The notes under the pieces: generated by a model | What the model was told of the DNA's origin: nothing | The model's database searches: none | The model's input: only the letters and a program-made list of their open reading frames with translations | Shown here: positions 12,101 through 21,780 of the stretch, piece after piece | How the letters are laid out: every line of letters starts with the position of its first letter | Position numbering within the stretch: the first letter of the stretch is position 1 | Assembly: GCA_963556495.2 (NCBI GenBank) | Contig: OY747721.1 | Location: forward strand, 33,140,349-33,204,348 | Length of the DNA: 64,000 nucleotides | Direction: 5' to 3' | Origin: Valencia hispanica | Lineage: Eukaryota; Chordata; Actinopteri; Cyprinodontiformes; Valenciidae | Program-made: the position numbers and the translations under genes

Positions 12101-15100
12101 AACGTCTGTGTTGCTCAGCGACAGCCCAAAACATCACAGCTCTAGAGGAGATCTGCATGAAAGAATGGGCCAAAATAGCAGCAAACCTGGTGAAGACCTA
12201 CAGGAAACGTTTGACCGCCGTCATTGCCAACAAAAGTTACTTTACAAAGGATTAAAAGGAACTTTTCTTATTGGCCAAATACTTATTTTCTGCACCATTA
12301 TAGAAATAAATCCTTTCAAAAACAATACAACGTGATTTCCTGGATTTTTTTTTTTTACATTCTGTCTCTCACAGTTGAAGTGTAACTATGATGAAAATTA
12401 CAGACCTCTCTCATCTTTTTAAGTGAGACAAATTGCACAATCGGTGGCTGCCAAATACTTTTTTGCCCCACTGTACCCGACGACATAAAACCATAGAATC
12501 ACAGGCAGAGCTGATGCAGCATGCAGGTTGTCCCTGTTAAACTTTCAGGAGCAAGACAATGAGAAAACAAGTGCCTTTTTTTAGATGAAAGCCTGCTTCC
12601 TTTAATGCTGGTTAAAATAAAACGCCCATGTCAAAACAAAGGCTTTTGAGATTGAAATTCTTGGAAACTAAAGGGATTCAACCTACCTCCTAGCTTCTGT
12701 GTTTTACTTGAACATCATATGCTGAGCCAAATCCAGACTGATGCTGATCCACTCTGGTCTGATTAGTGCTTAGAGTTGATCGGTTCCTGCTTCTTAAGCC
12801 GCATTAAGAACAGGTTCTCAAGAAGGCTAAGATTTGGGCAGCTGGTCCAAAGTTTCATTGTTGTGATTTTTTGCCTTGTGACACAGTGCTCCATCAAGCT
12901 GGGAAATCCAAAGATCATCAATGTTCTGATTCCACTCTTTATTTAAGGCAGACCTTTGGGGGGAGAATGTTGGGGAACCCCCTCACAATCATGGATTGCA
13001 TTAGGATGCTTCATTGTCGTCACGACACATGATTTCTGGCAATGCTCATTTTTTCTTCTCTAAAAGAAGAAGCTATTTTCATGATTTCCAAAACAATCAA
13101 AATCCCAGTCCTTCCTGCAAAGCTTCAAGTCTATCCTTGCGTATTTTTCTTAGACAGAATAGGCCTTTTCCCTCCTGCTCTTCTTCATCAAGGTTGATGT
13201 CCCAAAGTCACAGATGCACACAAAACCACATGCTGCCTAATGGTGAGCAAGCTCTGCACTGGTGGCAACAAAGTGGTTGAGCTTGCTGGACAGTCTTGGA
13301 CGTCCTAAAGCTTCTTTAGAAGGTTGAACCTCTCACTTGATGTTCTGTGTGATCCAGAAAAATCGTAGTCTTCGCACCGGTTCTCTTCCATATGAGGCCC
13401 ATCTGCTCCCCTTTTTTAAAAAGCAATCAGTCTGCTGATTACATCGATGAGTTACTTCAGATGGCCTTATATTGTTGCGACAGGGCGACAATACATTACA
13501 CATTGCTATAAGGTGCTTGTTATTAAGTCTTTTTTCTTTGCAATTATTACTTCACTCTGCACAGTCATCTAAAAGCAAAGTGAACTGCAATCATACCAGA
13601 AAGTCTGGAGAACCTGACACGGGCAAAACATTTAGCCGTGACTATGCGCTCAAAATTCCAGTAAAGCAACCATGTGCAGTTCCTGTTTGGTACAATCTTA
13701 AAGATCAGATTAGAAATCTGAAAGGAGCTTTGAAGGTTGCAGAAGACATTCAGTTTAAAATTCCAGAAGCTAGATTTGTGCCAAAAACTGAGCTCCAAAA
13801 CATCCCCTCACAAAGTGACGACTTTGGATGATCACTTACAGTGGGGCAAAAAAGTATTTAGTCGGCCACCAATTGTGCAAGCTCTCCCACTTAAAAAGAT
13901 GAGAGGCCTGTCATTTTTATCATAGGTATACCTCAACTATGAGACAAAATGAAAGAAAAGAAAGAAAAAAAATCCAGAAAATCACATGGTCTGATTTTAA
14001 AATAATTCATTTGCAAATAATGGTGGAAAATAAGTATTTGGTCAATAACAAAAGTTCATCTCAATACTTTGTTATTTATCCTTTGTTGGCAATGATAGAG
14101 GTCAAACGTTTTCTGTAAGTCTTCACATGGTTTTCACACTGTAGGTGGTATTTTGGCCCATTCCTCCATGCAGATCTCCTCTTGAGCAGTGATGTTTTGG
14201 GGCCACTCCAGGACTTTGAAATGCTTCTTACAAAGTTACTCCTTCGTTACCCGGGAGATGTGTTTGGGATCATTGCCAAGCTGAAAGACCCAGCCACATT
14301 TCATCTTCACTCAAAATCTCACAATACATGGCCCCGTGTATAAGGGTATACCACTGTAGTCTGTTACTAATAGTAACCTTTGTCACTTTGGTCCCAGCTC
14401 TCTGCAGGTCATTCACTAGGACCCCCCTGTGTGGTTCTGGGATTTTTGCTCACCGCTCCTGTGATTATTTTGACCCCACAAGGTGAGATCTTGCATGGAG
14501 CCCCAGATCGAGGGAGATTATCAGTGATCTTGCATGTCTTTCATTTTCTAATAATTGCTCCCACAGTTGATTTCTTCACACCAAGCTGCTTACCTATTGC
14601 AGATTCCGTCTTCCCAGCCTGGTGCAAGTCTACAATTTTGTTTCTAGTGTCCTTTGACAGCTCTTTGGTCTTGGCCATAGTGGAGTTTGAAGTGTGACTT
14701 TTTGAGGTTGTGGACAGGTGTCTTTTATACTGATAACGAGTTCAAACAGTTGCCATTAATACAGGTAACAAGTGGAGGACAGAGAAGCCTCTAACAGAAG
14801 AAGTTACAGGTCTGTGAGAGTCAGAAATCTTGCTTGTTGGTGACCAAATACTTATTTTCCACCATAATTTGCAAAGAAATTATTAAAAAATGTAATTTTC
14901 TGGATTTTGTTTCTAAATTTGTCTCTCATAGTTGAGGTACACCGATAATGAGAATTACAGGCCTCTCTCATCTTTTTAAGTGGAAGAACTTACACAATTG
15001 GTGGCTGACTAAATATTTTTTTACCCCACTGTATCCAAACCTTGTATTTATTATTTGCTATTGTATTCAACTGTCTATTTATTCTTTTTTTTAACTTGGT

Positions 15101-18100
15101 GTGTTAATCAAAACATTTGTTCCCTGCAAAAATACCAAGCAAAGTGAAGGAATACTCTCTCAAGTCATATTTTTCCCTTCAACTTCCTCAGTTGTTTTAT
15201 TAGGTGGCAGTTTTCATGCTCAGCCAGTCTAACCACCTTTCTCAAGCTGTTAGCTTAGAGTTGCATCGAGATGTTTTTGACACACCTGTCATCGTAAACT
15301 ATAATGGGGTTAATCCATTGTCCTGGAAATGTTTCAAATGGTTCTGGCTGCAGGTTTTCTCATACAGAATTGTTTACTGAGCTTTTACGCAATCACTTTT
15401 ACTCCTTATTCAGGAAAAAGATTATTTTACAATGAAACAAAAAAGAAAGTGAGCAAATTTGTCTAAGATGCGCTTCATGTTCAACGCAGGGCTGGGCAAT
15501 ATATCGATTTATCGAATGTTTCTATTTATGAAGATTGAATGTTTGGAATATCAAAAAAAAATATTTTCACCAATGCATCTCTTGGGTTTCCATAGTTCAG
15601 AGTGATGTCAGCATGCCCAAGGCCTTCCCGTTTTACAGAGTGTATTTATTTAGACTTTGAATTCAGGTCAACTCCAAGAAGGTATGATTGAAATAAGTGA
15701 AAGTTTTAAACAATATGTTCTGTCCTTTGTAATTTCTTTTCAAGAATAGAAAAAAAAAAGAAAAGAAAAATAGATTCATCTCAAAGATTGAATTTGGCTT
15801 AGAAATTTTTGGGGGATTTTTTTTAATCCATATCGCCCAGCCCTAACCTCCTGTAATTTTTCCGAAACGGTCGTATAATGTTCGATGACACATTTTGGCA
15901 CCGTCAAAACACCTCACACCTCACTGTATTTTATGCGATTAGCCAACATAAAAAAGGAAGTTTATGGGGCTAAAACGATGACAGCTTAAAAATGAAACCG
16001 AAAAGAAACAATGGCATGGAAAAAACTCTGTAACTGAAAATAATGACCCTGTGAAACATATAATAGCTTAGTCTTTTTACAATATCTACTATAGGAATTT
16101 TAGAGGGTGATTTTTAGATTTAAAATTTTTTTTGTGTGTTTTGAGGTTTTATTATAAAAAAAGAGACATAAAACTTTTCTATAAAAGGGAATAAATGTAT
16201 TTTCTTTAAAATGCTATGGAAAATTACATTTTACACAGTTTGCAACCTAAAGGCAAAAGAAGTGACTTTACAAAAATATTCTTAACACTAATATTGTGAA
16301 AAACTGCCATGGCTTGGATTTATTTAAGACTTTTACACGTAAAAAATTGCTTATTTAAAAAAAAAAAAATTGCCAGCTTAATAGGAGCCACGGTGGAAGA
16401 TTTAAGGAGCAGACCCCTGCTCTAAACCACAGGTACAGTAAGTAACTTTGTTATCTGTTGTTGCTGTTCCACTGAACAGCTAGGTAAGCACTAATGTCGG
16501 TCTCTATAATATATGCAGCTCTAAAGCCCCACCTCTTAAGCCAAAACAGTGAGAGAGAATTGAAAGAGAAAAAAAACAGCGCCAGCGGAAAAAAAGGCAA
16601 ACTTGTGAAAACTTGGTTTTAAGTGGTTTTAAGGGGGAGAAGGGTATAATTAGTTTCTATTAATCTTTTCTTTCACAACCAAATTTTGGTTCATTTTCTA
16701 TACACATTTTTTCTTCGTTAAAATTATATTTTTCAATGCCAATATTTCTTTTTCAGTTTCATTTTAGGCAGTCACTGTTTTAGCCCCACAGAAGTTTGGA
16801 CGTTTTCTCACCGATAAAAAATTAAAATTCTTCGACATACATTGGCATTCAGAGATCCACCGCAGCGGCTGCATGTTTAGTTTTAAAGACATGCTGGAAG
16901 GTAAACCTCTACTGGGGTGTTTTGGAGGTTTCCTGTCCCTGCTGAAGAAAATATTCCCACAGCATGATGCTGCCACCACCGCACTTCACAGTGGGGATGG
17001 TATTGTTAGGGTGATGACCAGTATTGGTTTTCTGCACATTCCTCAGCATGCTTGCTGTGTCCCTACATGGCTTGTGGCAAACTGAAATAAGACTTCTTAC
17101 TTCTTTTCTCCTAACTACTCCTTCTATTTCTCAATTATCAGTACCTTATTGAGGTATATTACAGTAATTTCCAATAAAACACATTGGAGCCCGGGGCTGA
17201 AAGGAGACAAAACACATCACTACAGCACTGTAAGTGCATCTTAGTTTATGAATTAATGAAGAGCAAAGGTTTAAAGAGATACTCGGCTGTGTGATGAGTG
17301 TGAGTGGGAGCGGACACCTTGACTTCAGGGTGATCAGGGGCCACACCAAACCTGACCAGGCCGAACGGGACGGGCAGTCGCTCGTAAATGTCGACCTCAA
17401 CATCCTGACGAGCCTGAGAGGAGGAAACAGATCGAAAACGCCAGACGGAATAAATCACTCGCTGCATTTGTTGACTCTGCAGAAATGAAGTTCAACCATG
17501 CTCACAGGTTTTATGTGTACCAGCCAATTCATGGCTCACAACCTTCTAAAACAGCTTTCTGGACAGCGTCTCATCCCCCGCTACGCAGCCACAGGGAGGG
17601 GTGCAATAAATGGATTTCAAATCCATTACTGAAACGTGAGGTTGACGTGGTTTTTCCTATGCATTAGAATGTAATTGCAGTAAAAACAACCTGATATGCT
17701 GCAGGGGTGACTGGGTTTGAATGTTTACTGATTACTACTTCTATTTGCCAATGTAAAATTAACAGCAAGCATGGCCTGCGACAGAGATGACTAGAGCGGG
17801 ATCACATGGATACTCAAGAGACTCTTCTGATGCTCTGACCAAAACGTCCTATATCCTGTTGGGAATTTCTACCAGTGTGATCTGTGTTGGCCCTGGTTTT
17901 GGCAGTCAAAATAAAGGGGGGGGGGTGTCCTTTTAAATATTCCAGCTTTTTAAAAGGGTTCTTAGAGTTGATATGCATCACCTGAACATGTGCGTTAACT
18001 ACATGAGGCAGGCTACCTTTATCGGGTAGGTTCTATTCCTCCCCTCTGTGTTTCCACTCCAGGAACTAGGACCAAATCATACACTGTTGGGTGGAAATCC

Positions 18101-21100
18101 ACCCTGAATACGGCCGTGTTAGGGATATAGGGCTTTTTGGATGGAGCCTGAACTAAAAGGTGGAGCTTTGTGGTAGGAGGACACTAAGCATTTCTCATTA
18201 GTTGAATATCCCCAGCTTTTTATTCCAGTCACCCACCAGATCGTATTTCTTGTTAACTTTACTTATACTACGGTAGTTCGTTGTTTTTATAACATTTTTC
18301 GGTTTGTTCTGCCTTACTACGGTAGCATTTCCTGTTTTAATAGTCCGGAACTGAGTTGCGAGCAATAATACCAGATCATAATCTTACTGGATAAGCTGGT
18401 CTTTTTGTCTCTACAGCAGGTGCATAGAGGCAAAACTAAACGAAGCTTGTTGAAACTTTAATGATCAGATGGTTACAATGGATAAAAAACATTGCAACTG
18501 AATTTGAACAATTTGAAGTGGATCCGGGCTCGATAAATCCGCTAAGACCCCTACTTTGATGGTTCTGTGTCTGTAGCCCTGATTTCTGGGCATCTATAAA
18601 GCTATGATAAAATTGTACAATAACGAAACTGTAAAGACTAATTCTTGTTAGATTATTTTTTCAAAACTGAGATTCTGAGTTATAGTTCACTGAGGTCAAG
18701 TCAAAACATGAGCAGACACTAAAATACTTTGAAAGCAACCAAGCATGTTTATAAGGGCATCCAGAAAGCTTAGCATGCCTCAGAATAACCCTGGTGACTA
18801 AAACATCAAAGAATAGACTGCAGGTTCTTTCCTGTTCTAGATTGACAGATTGTATCTTCTGTGGAGATCTATTCAAGAGATAAACACAAAAGACCAGTTA
18901 TTTAAGGCGTGACACATCCGCTGTTAACCAATACGCATAAAAGTCCTTCCATTTTCCCCAGACACAAAGTGACTTTCTTTTCTTTTTTTAAAAATGATGT
19001 CCAAGCTACCAGTCTCTTCTTAATGTTTACGGTACAAATGAGCAGTTGGAAACTGCTTGCTTTTGTTACGGCTTCCTTCCATCTATTATTTGCCTAATGT
19101 TTAAGTTCATGTGGCAGCTACTTGGACGATAACTGATTGTCTAGACAGCCATAAATCTTCTATGATCAACTAGATGCAGTTTTGCAGTATTTCCAGCAAA
19201 ATATTTGCTTCCCTCTTGGTTAAGTTTCAAGAAGCATACTACTGGATTACACTGTTTGCTGATGATGCCCAGATTGATCTAATCAGTTCCGGCCAACAAT
19301 AATGCTTCCTTGTAGGTACTGCTGCATCATATATAAAAAACTAAAAACATAAATGGGACATTCCTTTACCTAAACAAAAACAGAAATATTTTATTTGGAT
19401 AATCTAAACTTCTAACTGACAACAGTGCTATTGGTTGCCGCTTGGCTTAAGTTTGAAAAGTATCTTACAATTTTATTCCATTAGCTCGGTTGTAAAGGTG
19501 AGCTTTCTCCAGCCTGCATGGGGCTTTATTCAACTACATCAGTTTGAGACAGTAATCCATCTCTTAAATCATATCTCATTTGGATTACTGCAAATCTTTG
19601 GAGTTGTGTTAATCCACCTTCACTCAGGCGTCCTGCAGGTGTCCAAACCAGAGCGCCTTCTGTGCATCTTCTGACAGGAAAGAAACTCGCTACACTGGCT
19701 TCCTTTGGATTTCAAGATCCAGTTTGAATGTTTGTATCTTTTTTCCCCCATACTTTTAAAAAGTATGGCACAACCTTACATCCATGGCCTTTGGCACTCT
19801 CACACTCTAGTTAACGGTCAGCATTCCAAGCCCGTAATGTATTTCTCCCCGTTTTATCCCTTTAAACCCCAAAGGAATATGTTAACAAATGTATAGGGTA
19901 CCTTTTTGGAGGCCCTATTGGACTTTGAGGTCAGGGTTGGTGGGAACCTCATATTTTCCCAATTCAGAAATAAAATGCTGCAGGTGATATTTCCAGCTTG
20001 AGACTCAGAAATACGACTCAGAAAAAAGGGTAACCCAAATTAACTTTTTTTTTTTTGCCACCATTCACATATTTCAATGGTGAAAAAATATTTTCATTTT
20101 TTTTATGTTGACATTATGTTGACCACAATTACAATAATAATAATGGCTTGCATTTATATAGCGCTTTTCAAGACTCTCAAAGTGCTTTACAACTCCATTA
20201 TTCATTCACTCTCACATTCACACACTGGTGGAAGCTATGATTATAGCCACAGCTGCCCTGGGGCAGACTGACAGAAGCGAGGCTCCCATTTCGCGCCATC
20301 AGCCCTTCTGGCCAACACCAGTAGGCAAGGTAGGTGAAGTGTCTTGCCCAAGGACACAACGACATGTAGCAGGTGGAAGCTGGAATCGAACCCACAATTT
20401 CTGGGTTGCAGGCTGACAACTCTACCACTGAACTACAGCCGCCCAATTCTCAGTTCCCTATTGGCCAGGTTAGAACAAGACCTCTCGTACCGCTCGTATC
20501 TTCGAACTGAACTGACGACCGTATGTTCAGTTCATGTGAAACAGGAAGCTCAACATTAGAGAAGTTTATCTGCGTCCTCCAAAGCTAATGACTGCGGACT
20601 ATCAGAACAGGAAGAACACACCTTGATAAGATGTTGCGCCGTGTAGAAACCTGCCGGACCGCTTCCAACGATACACACCTTTGGACGACTAGAAGTAGAC
20701 AAAAAGACCTTTCCACTCCCACCAAGGACTGCAAAACAAAAAGACTGGATGAAGAATGGATGGAAAGGAGTATCGAGGGTCAAAAGTGTTACAACTCAAT
20801 ACATAATTATGCCATTAAATAAATTACAAAGGTGAATTCAAATTTTGAAATTTTATTTCCCTTCAGAGTGTTTTTGAATTTCAATTTTAATATGAATAGA
20901 CATCATGAATTAAATAAAATGAAAACATTAAATTAAGAAATTTCTCAATATTTCTTTGCATACTTCAATATTAACATTTTATATTATATTTAACTACATT
21001 TTTATATGTTGAATTAATTAATTAAATTACTAAAGCATTTAAGTGTTTTGAACACATGGTGCTTAGTGCTTTGTAGATCATCATTAGTAATTTTTTTTAA

Positions 21101-21780
21101 TTGACCTTACCAATCAAAGTCAGTGGGCAGGACTAACAGCGATATTCAACGTGATTGGTCTGTAGCTGAGTTGTTGTGCAGCTCAACAAATCAGATTTAG
21201 GTTCCAATTGCATAGGTATTCTTACAGTTTAAATAACTTTACTTGGACCATAGCACAGGAAATATTAGATAACTACATAAAAAAAGGAATATATGTTTTA
21301 ACATATTTAGAATTAAAATGTTAAATTAATTATTTACAAATTGAATAATTTAGTTGTGCTTTTAATAAATAACTAAATAATAGATAGTCATTTATTGAAT
21401 GTATGCCTTGCATATTTATTCAATTAGTCATAGCTACAATTATTTAAACAGGAAGATTTTTCTTTTATTGTGGCACCGTTGGATCTCCATTAAGAAGTAG
21501 GGCAAACCTGAAGATATACAGTTCAGTATCAATATTAAAGCTCATTTCTGCAATAACTGGAACGGTTGTAGGACTGATAATGCTGTCTCCACGAGTCTTA
21601 AGTTAAACTACGGTGAATAGAGTTGCACAAATAAATGTAATAAACAACAGGGTGTCTATTTTAACAGGACTGGGGCGGTGTTAACAGTGGCTCACCTCCA
21701 TTTAGTCCCCTTGTCCAGTTGCTTCTTCTTCGTGAAGTCCACAGCTTCAGCTCAGACAGCAGCAGTCTGCAGCTCCTCAT
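3119..21780 (-). CDS. fdxr: NADPH:adrenodoxin oxidoreductase, mitochondrial (12 exons, complete)
   Basis: FAD flavoprotein that moves electrons from NADPH to mitochondrial ferredoxin for steroidogenic P450s and Fe-S cluster assembly. Exons from the 5' end (minus strand): 21696-21780, 20622-20728, 17318-17413, 10628-10750, 10432-10545, 10240-10341, 9110-9217, 7421-7505, 5015-5214, 4763-4934, 4521-4694, 3119-3249. They join to 1497 nt, or 498 residues plus TGA; human FDXR is about 490. All introns are GT-AG and all phases agree. Residues 1-28 are Arg-rich and non-acidic, as in a matrix-targeting peptide. The FAD dinucleotide loop is VGSGPAG (49-55), followed by [20 protein letters not shown] in exon 3. 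The NADP loop is GQGNVA (189-194), with VVGRRGP at 231-237. ISSIGYKS and [14 protein letters not shown] lie near the C-terminus. The start is the first ATG of exon 1. No inactivating change was seen. Exact splice choices are inferred by eye. Confidence 0.95.
3868..4480 (+). mobile_element. MITE fragments with 'gggctgggc' termini
   Basis: Starts of this MITE type occur at about 3868 (agggctgggcgataag) and 4080 (agggctgggcaatatgg). The interior from about 4250 to 4360, with the string cccaagagatgcattggtgaatat, appears inverted in the complete-looking copy at 15487-15846. The fragment at 4080 ends without an opposite terminus, so it is truncated. It sits in FDXR intron 11, just outside exon 11. 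Confidence 0.6.
5500..5665 (+). repeat. Dispersed 'tggcggcagtatcatgct' repeat
   Basis: This repeat is carried in FDXR intron 8. The order is tggtggcggcagtatcatgct, then cttttctttagcagggg, then agctggtgagagctgatgg. The reverse complement of the same order occurs at 55640-55880 and, more weakly, near 16955-17000, 26280-26390 and 50490-50530. It is a non-coding interspersed relic whose family I cannot name. Confidence 0.55.
5853..6442. mobile_element. MITE with 'gtgggcaatat' / 'atatcgccca' ends
   Basis: The left end reads gtggtgggcaatataaaaagg and the right end reads aggtcatatcgcccagctcta, an imperfect inverted repeat. The interior is AT-rich with repeated atatcgca strings and has no long open frame. 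It resembles hAT-type non-autonomous elements of fish genomes. It lies in FDXR intron 8. Confidence 0.55.
7954..7974 (+). repeat. Poly-G homopolymer (21 G)
   Basis: An uninterrupted run of about 21 guanines in FDXR intron 7. It can form G-quadruplex structure and its length is prone to sequencing error. On the transcribed sense strand of FDXR (minus) it is poly-C. Confidence 0.9.
8108..8300. repeat. Dispersed 'ggtcctcgagggccggtgtcctgc' repeat
   Basis: Short non-coding repeat in FDXR intron 7, related to the copy at 2185-2310. It ends with attcaggtgtgttgaacc, typical of a family found widely in teleost introns. A third, shorter scrap (gtggtcctcaaccctggagctc) lies near 8434-8455. Confidence 0.5.
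9411..10118. mobile_element. Tc1-derived MITE, host of a nested MITE
   Basis: The left end is TA followed by tgcagtgccttgccaaagtattc. The right end is gaatacttttgcaaggcgc, its near-perfect inverted complement. Such ends are characteristic of Tc1/mariner non-autonomous elements in fish, which insert at TA. The interior has no transposase. A second MITE (9618-9996) interrupts it, so the insertion order is clear. It lies in FDXR intron 6. Confidence 0.75.
9618..9996. mobile_element. hAT-like MITE nested in a Tc1 MITE
   Basis: Ends are tagggatgcacg and cgtgcatcccta, with cgatatcgatatccgatatt and ccgatatatcg just inside. The bases outside are actgaacg on the left and actgaatg on the right, an 8-bp duplication with one difference, as hAT-type transposition produces. 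It has no coding capacity. An overlapping minus-strand open frame (9755-10150) crosses the element boundary and is not credible as a gene. Confidence 0.75.
11047..12473 (+). mobile_element. Tc1-like transposon, copy 1
   Basis: Ends are cagtggggaaagaaagtatt and aaatacttttttgccccactg, flanked by TA on both sides (11045-11046 and 12474-12475). The terminal inverted repeats extend about 75 bases inward (caccgattgtgcaagttgtc against gacaaattgcacaatcggtg). It is about 1.43 kb long and carries a decayed transposase on the plus strand. It lies in FDXR intron 3, antisense to FDXR. It is related to the copy at 13839-15031. Confidence 0.9.
11416..12255 (+). pseudogene. Tc1 transposase, decayed
   Basis: The frame opens with [19 protein letters not shown] and then hits a stop in the N-terminal helix-turn-helix region. 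It continues from 11618 with [16 protein letters not shown] and reaches WSDET, the first catalytic Asp region. The stretch between this and [13 protein letters not shown] is shortened: the usual GGGSxMxWG block is missing. The second Asp region reads FKHDKH instead of the usual QQDND. The third acidic block, [17 protein letters not shown], is intact. The last part (after about 12140) is in another frame. The copy cannot make a full enzyme. Confidence 0.85.
13564..13831 (+). CDS. Unrecognised exon-like ORF on the opposite strand in FDXR intron 3
   Basis: An open frame of about 88 codons ending in TGA at 13829-13831. It is preceded by a strong pyrimidine tract and cag (tttctttgcaattattacttcactctgcacag), exactly what a 3' splice site would look like. 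The predicted peptide starts [15 protein letters not shown], is hydrophilic, has a possible helical stretch around [19 protein letters not shown], and ends PSQSDDFG. I do not recognise the family. It sits between two Tc1 elements; the second starts eight bases after the stop. It may be the last exon of a small plus-strand gene, or part of an unrecognised transposon. Confidence 0.3.
13839..15031 (-). mobile_element. Tc1-like transposon, copy 2, opposite orientation
   Basis: Ends are cagtggggcaaaaaagtatttag and ctaaatatttttttaccccactg, with TA on both sides (13837-13838 and 15032-15033). It is about 1.19 kb, shorter than copy 1, and its transposase remnant is on the minus strand. Together with copy 1 it forms an inverted pair about 1.4 kb apart inside FDXR intron 3. 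Confidence 0.88.
14078..14678 (-). pseudogene. Tc1 transposase fragment, internally deleted
   Basis: On the minus strand the frame starts with [20 protein letters not shown] at 14678, followed by the DNA-binding region and [19 protein letters not shown]. Stops then appear and the catalytic core is missing; only the region coding for the extreme C-terminus remains at the low-coordinate end. It is a non-functional copy of the family represented at 11416-12255. Confidence 0.75.
15487..15846. mobile_element. Complete MITE with 'cagggctgggc' termini
   Basis: The left end is cagggctgggcaatatatcg and the right end is tccatatcgcccagccct, forming an inverted repeat. The interior shares the 'accaatgcatctcttgggtttc' block with the fragment at 3868-4480, in inverse orientation. 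No open frame of note. No clear 8-bp duplication was visible at its borders. It lies in FDXR intron 3. Confidence 0.65.
19240..19930 (+). mobile_element. LINE 3' remnant (L2/CR1 type)
   Basis: On the plus strand the region starts with tttgctgatgatgcccag, which encodes FADDAQ, the catalytic F/YADD box of reverse transcriptase. About 19540-19740 encodes traces of the C-terminal region (ETVIHLLNH; the segment translating like LQVSK; then [15 protein letters not shown] in shifted frames). Many stops show it is old. It lies in FDXR intron 2. Confidence 0.55.
20132..20446 (-). mobile_element. tRNA-derived SINE
   Basis: Read on the minus strand, the head starts ggcggctgtagttcagtgg and contains a pol III A box (tgtagttcagtgg, complement of 20425-20437) and a canonical B box (ggttcgattcc, complement of 20382-20392), spaced as in a tRNA. 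The body ends in 'gaaaagcgctatataaatgc', a LINE-like tail, and then a short att microsatellite. This is the arrangement of a tRNA-headed SINE that borrows a LINE 3' end. It lies in FDXR intron 2. Confidence 0.75.
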
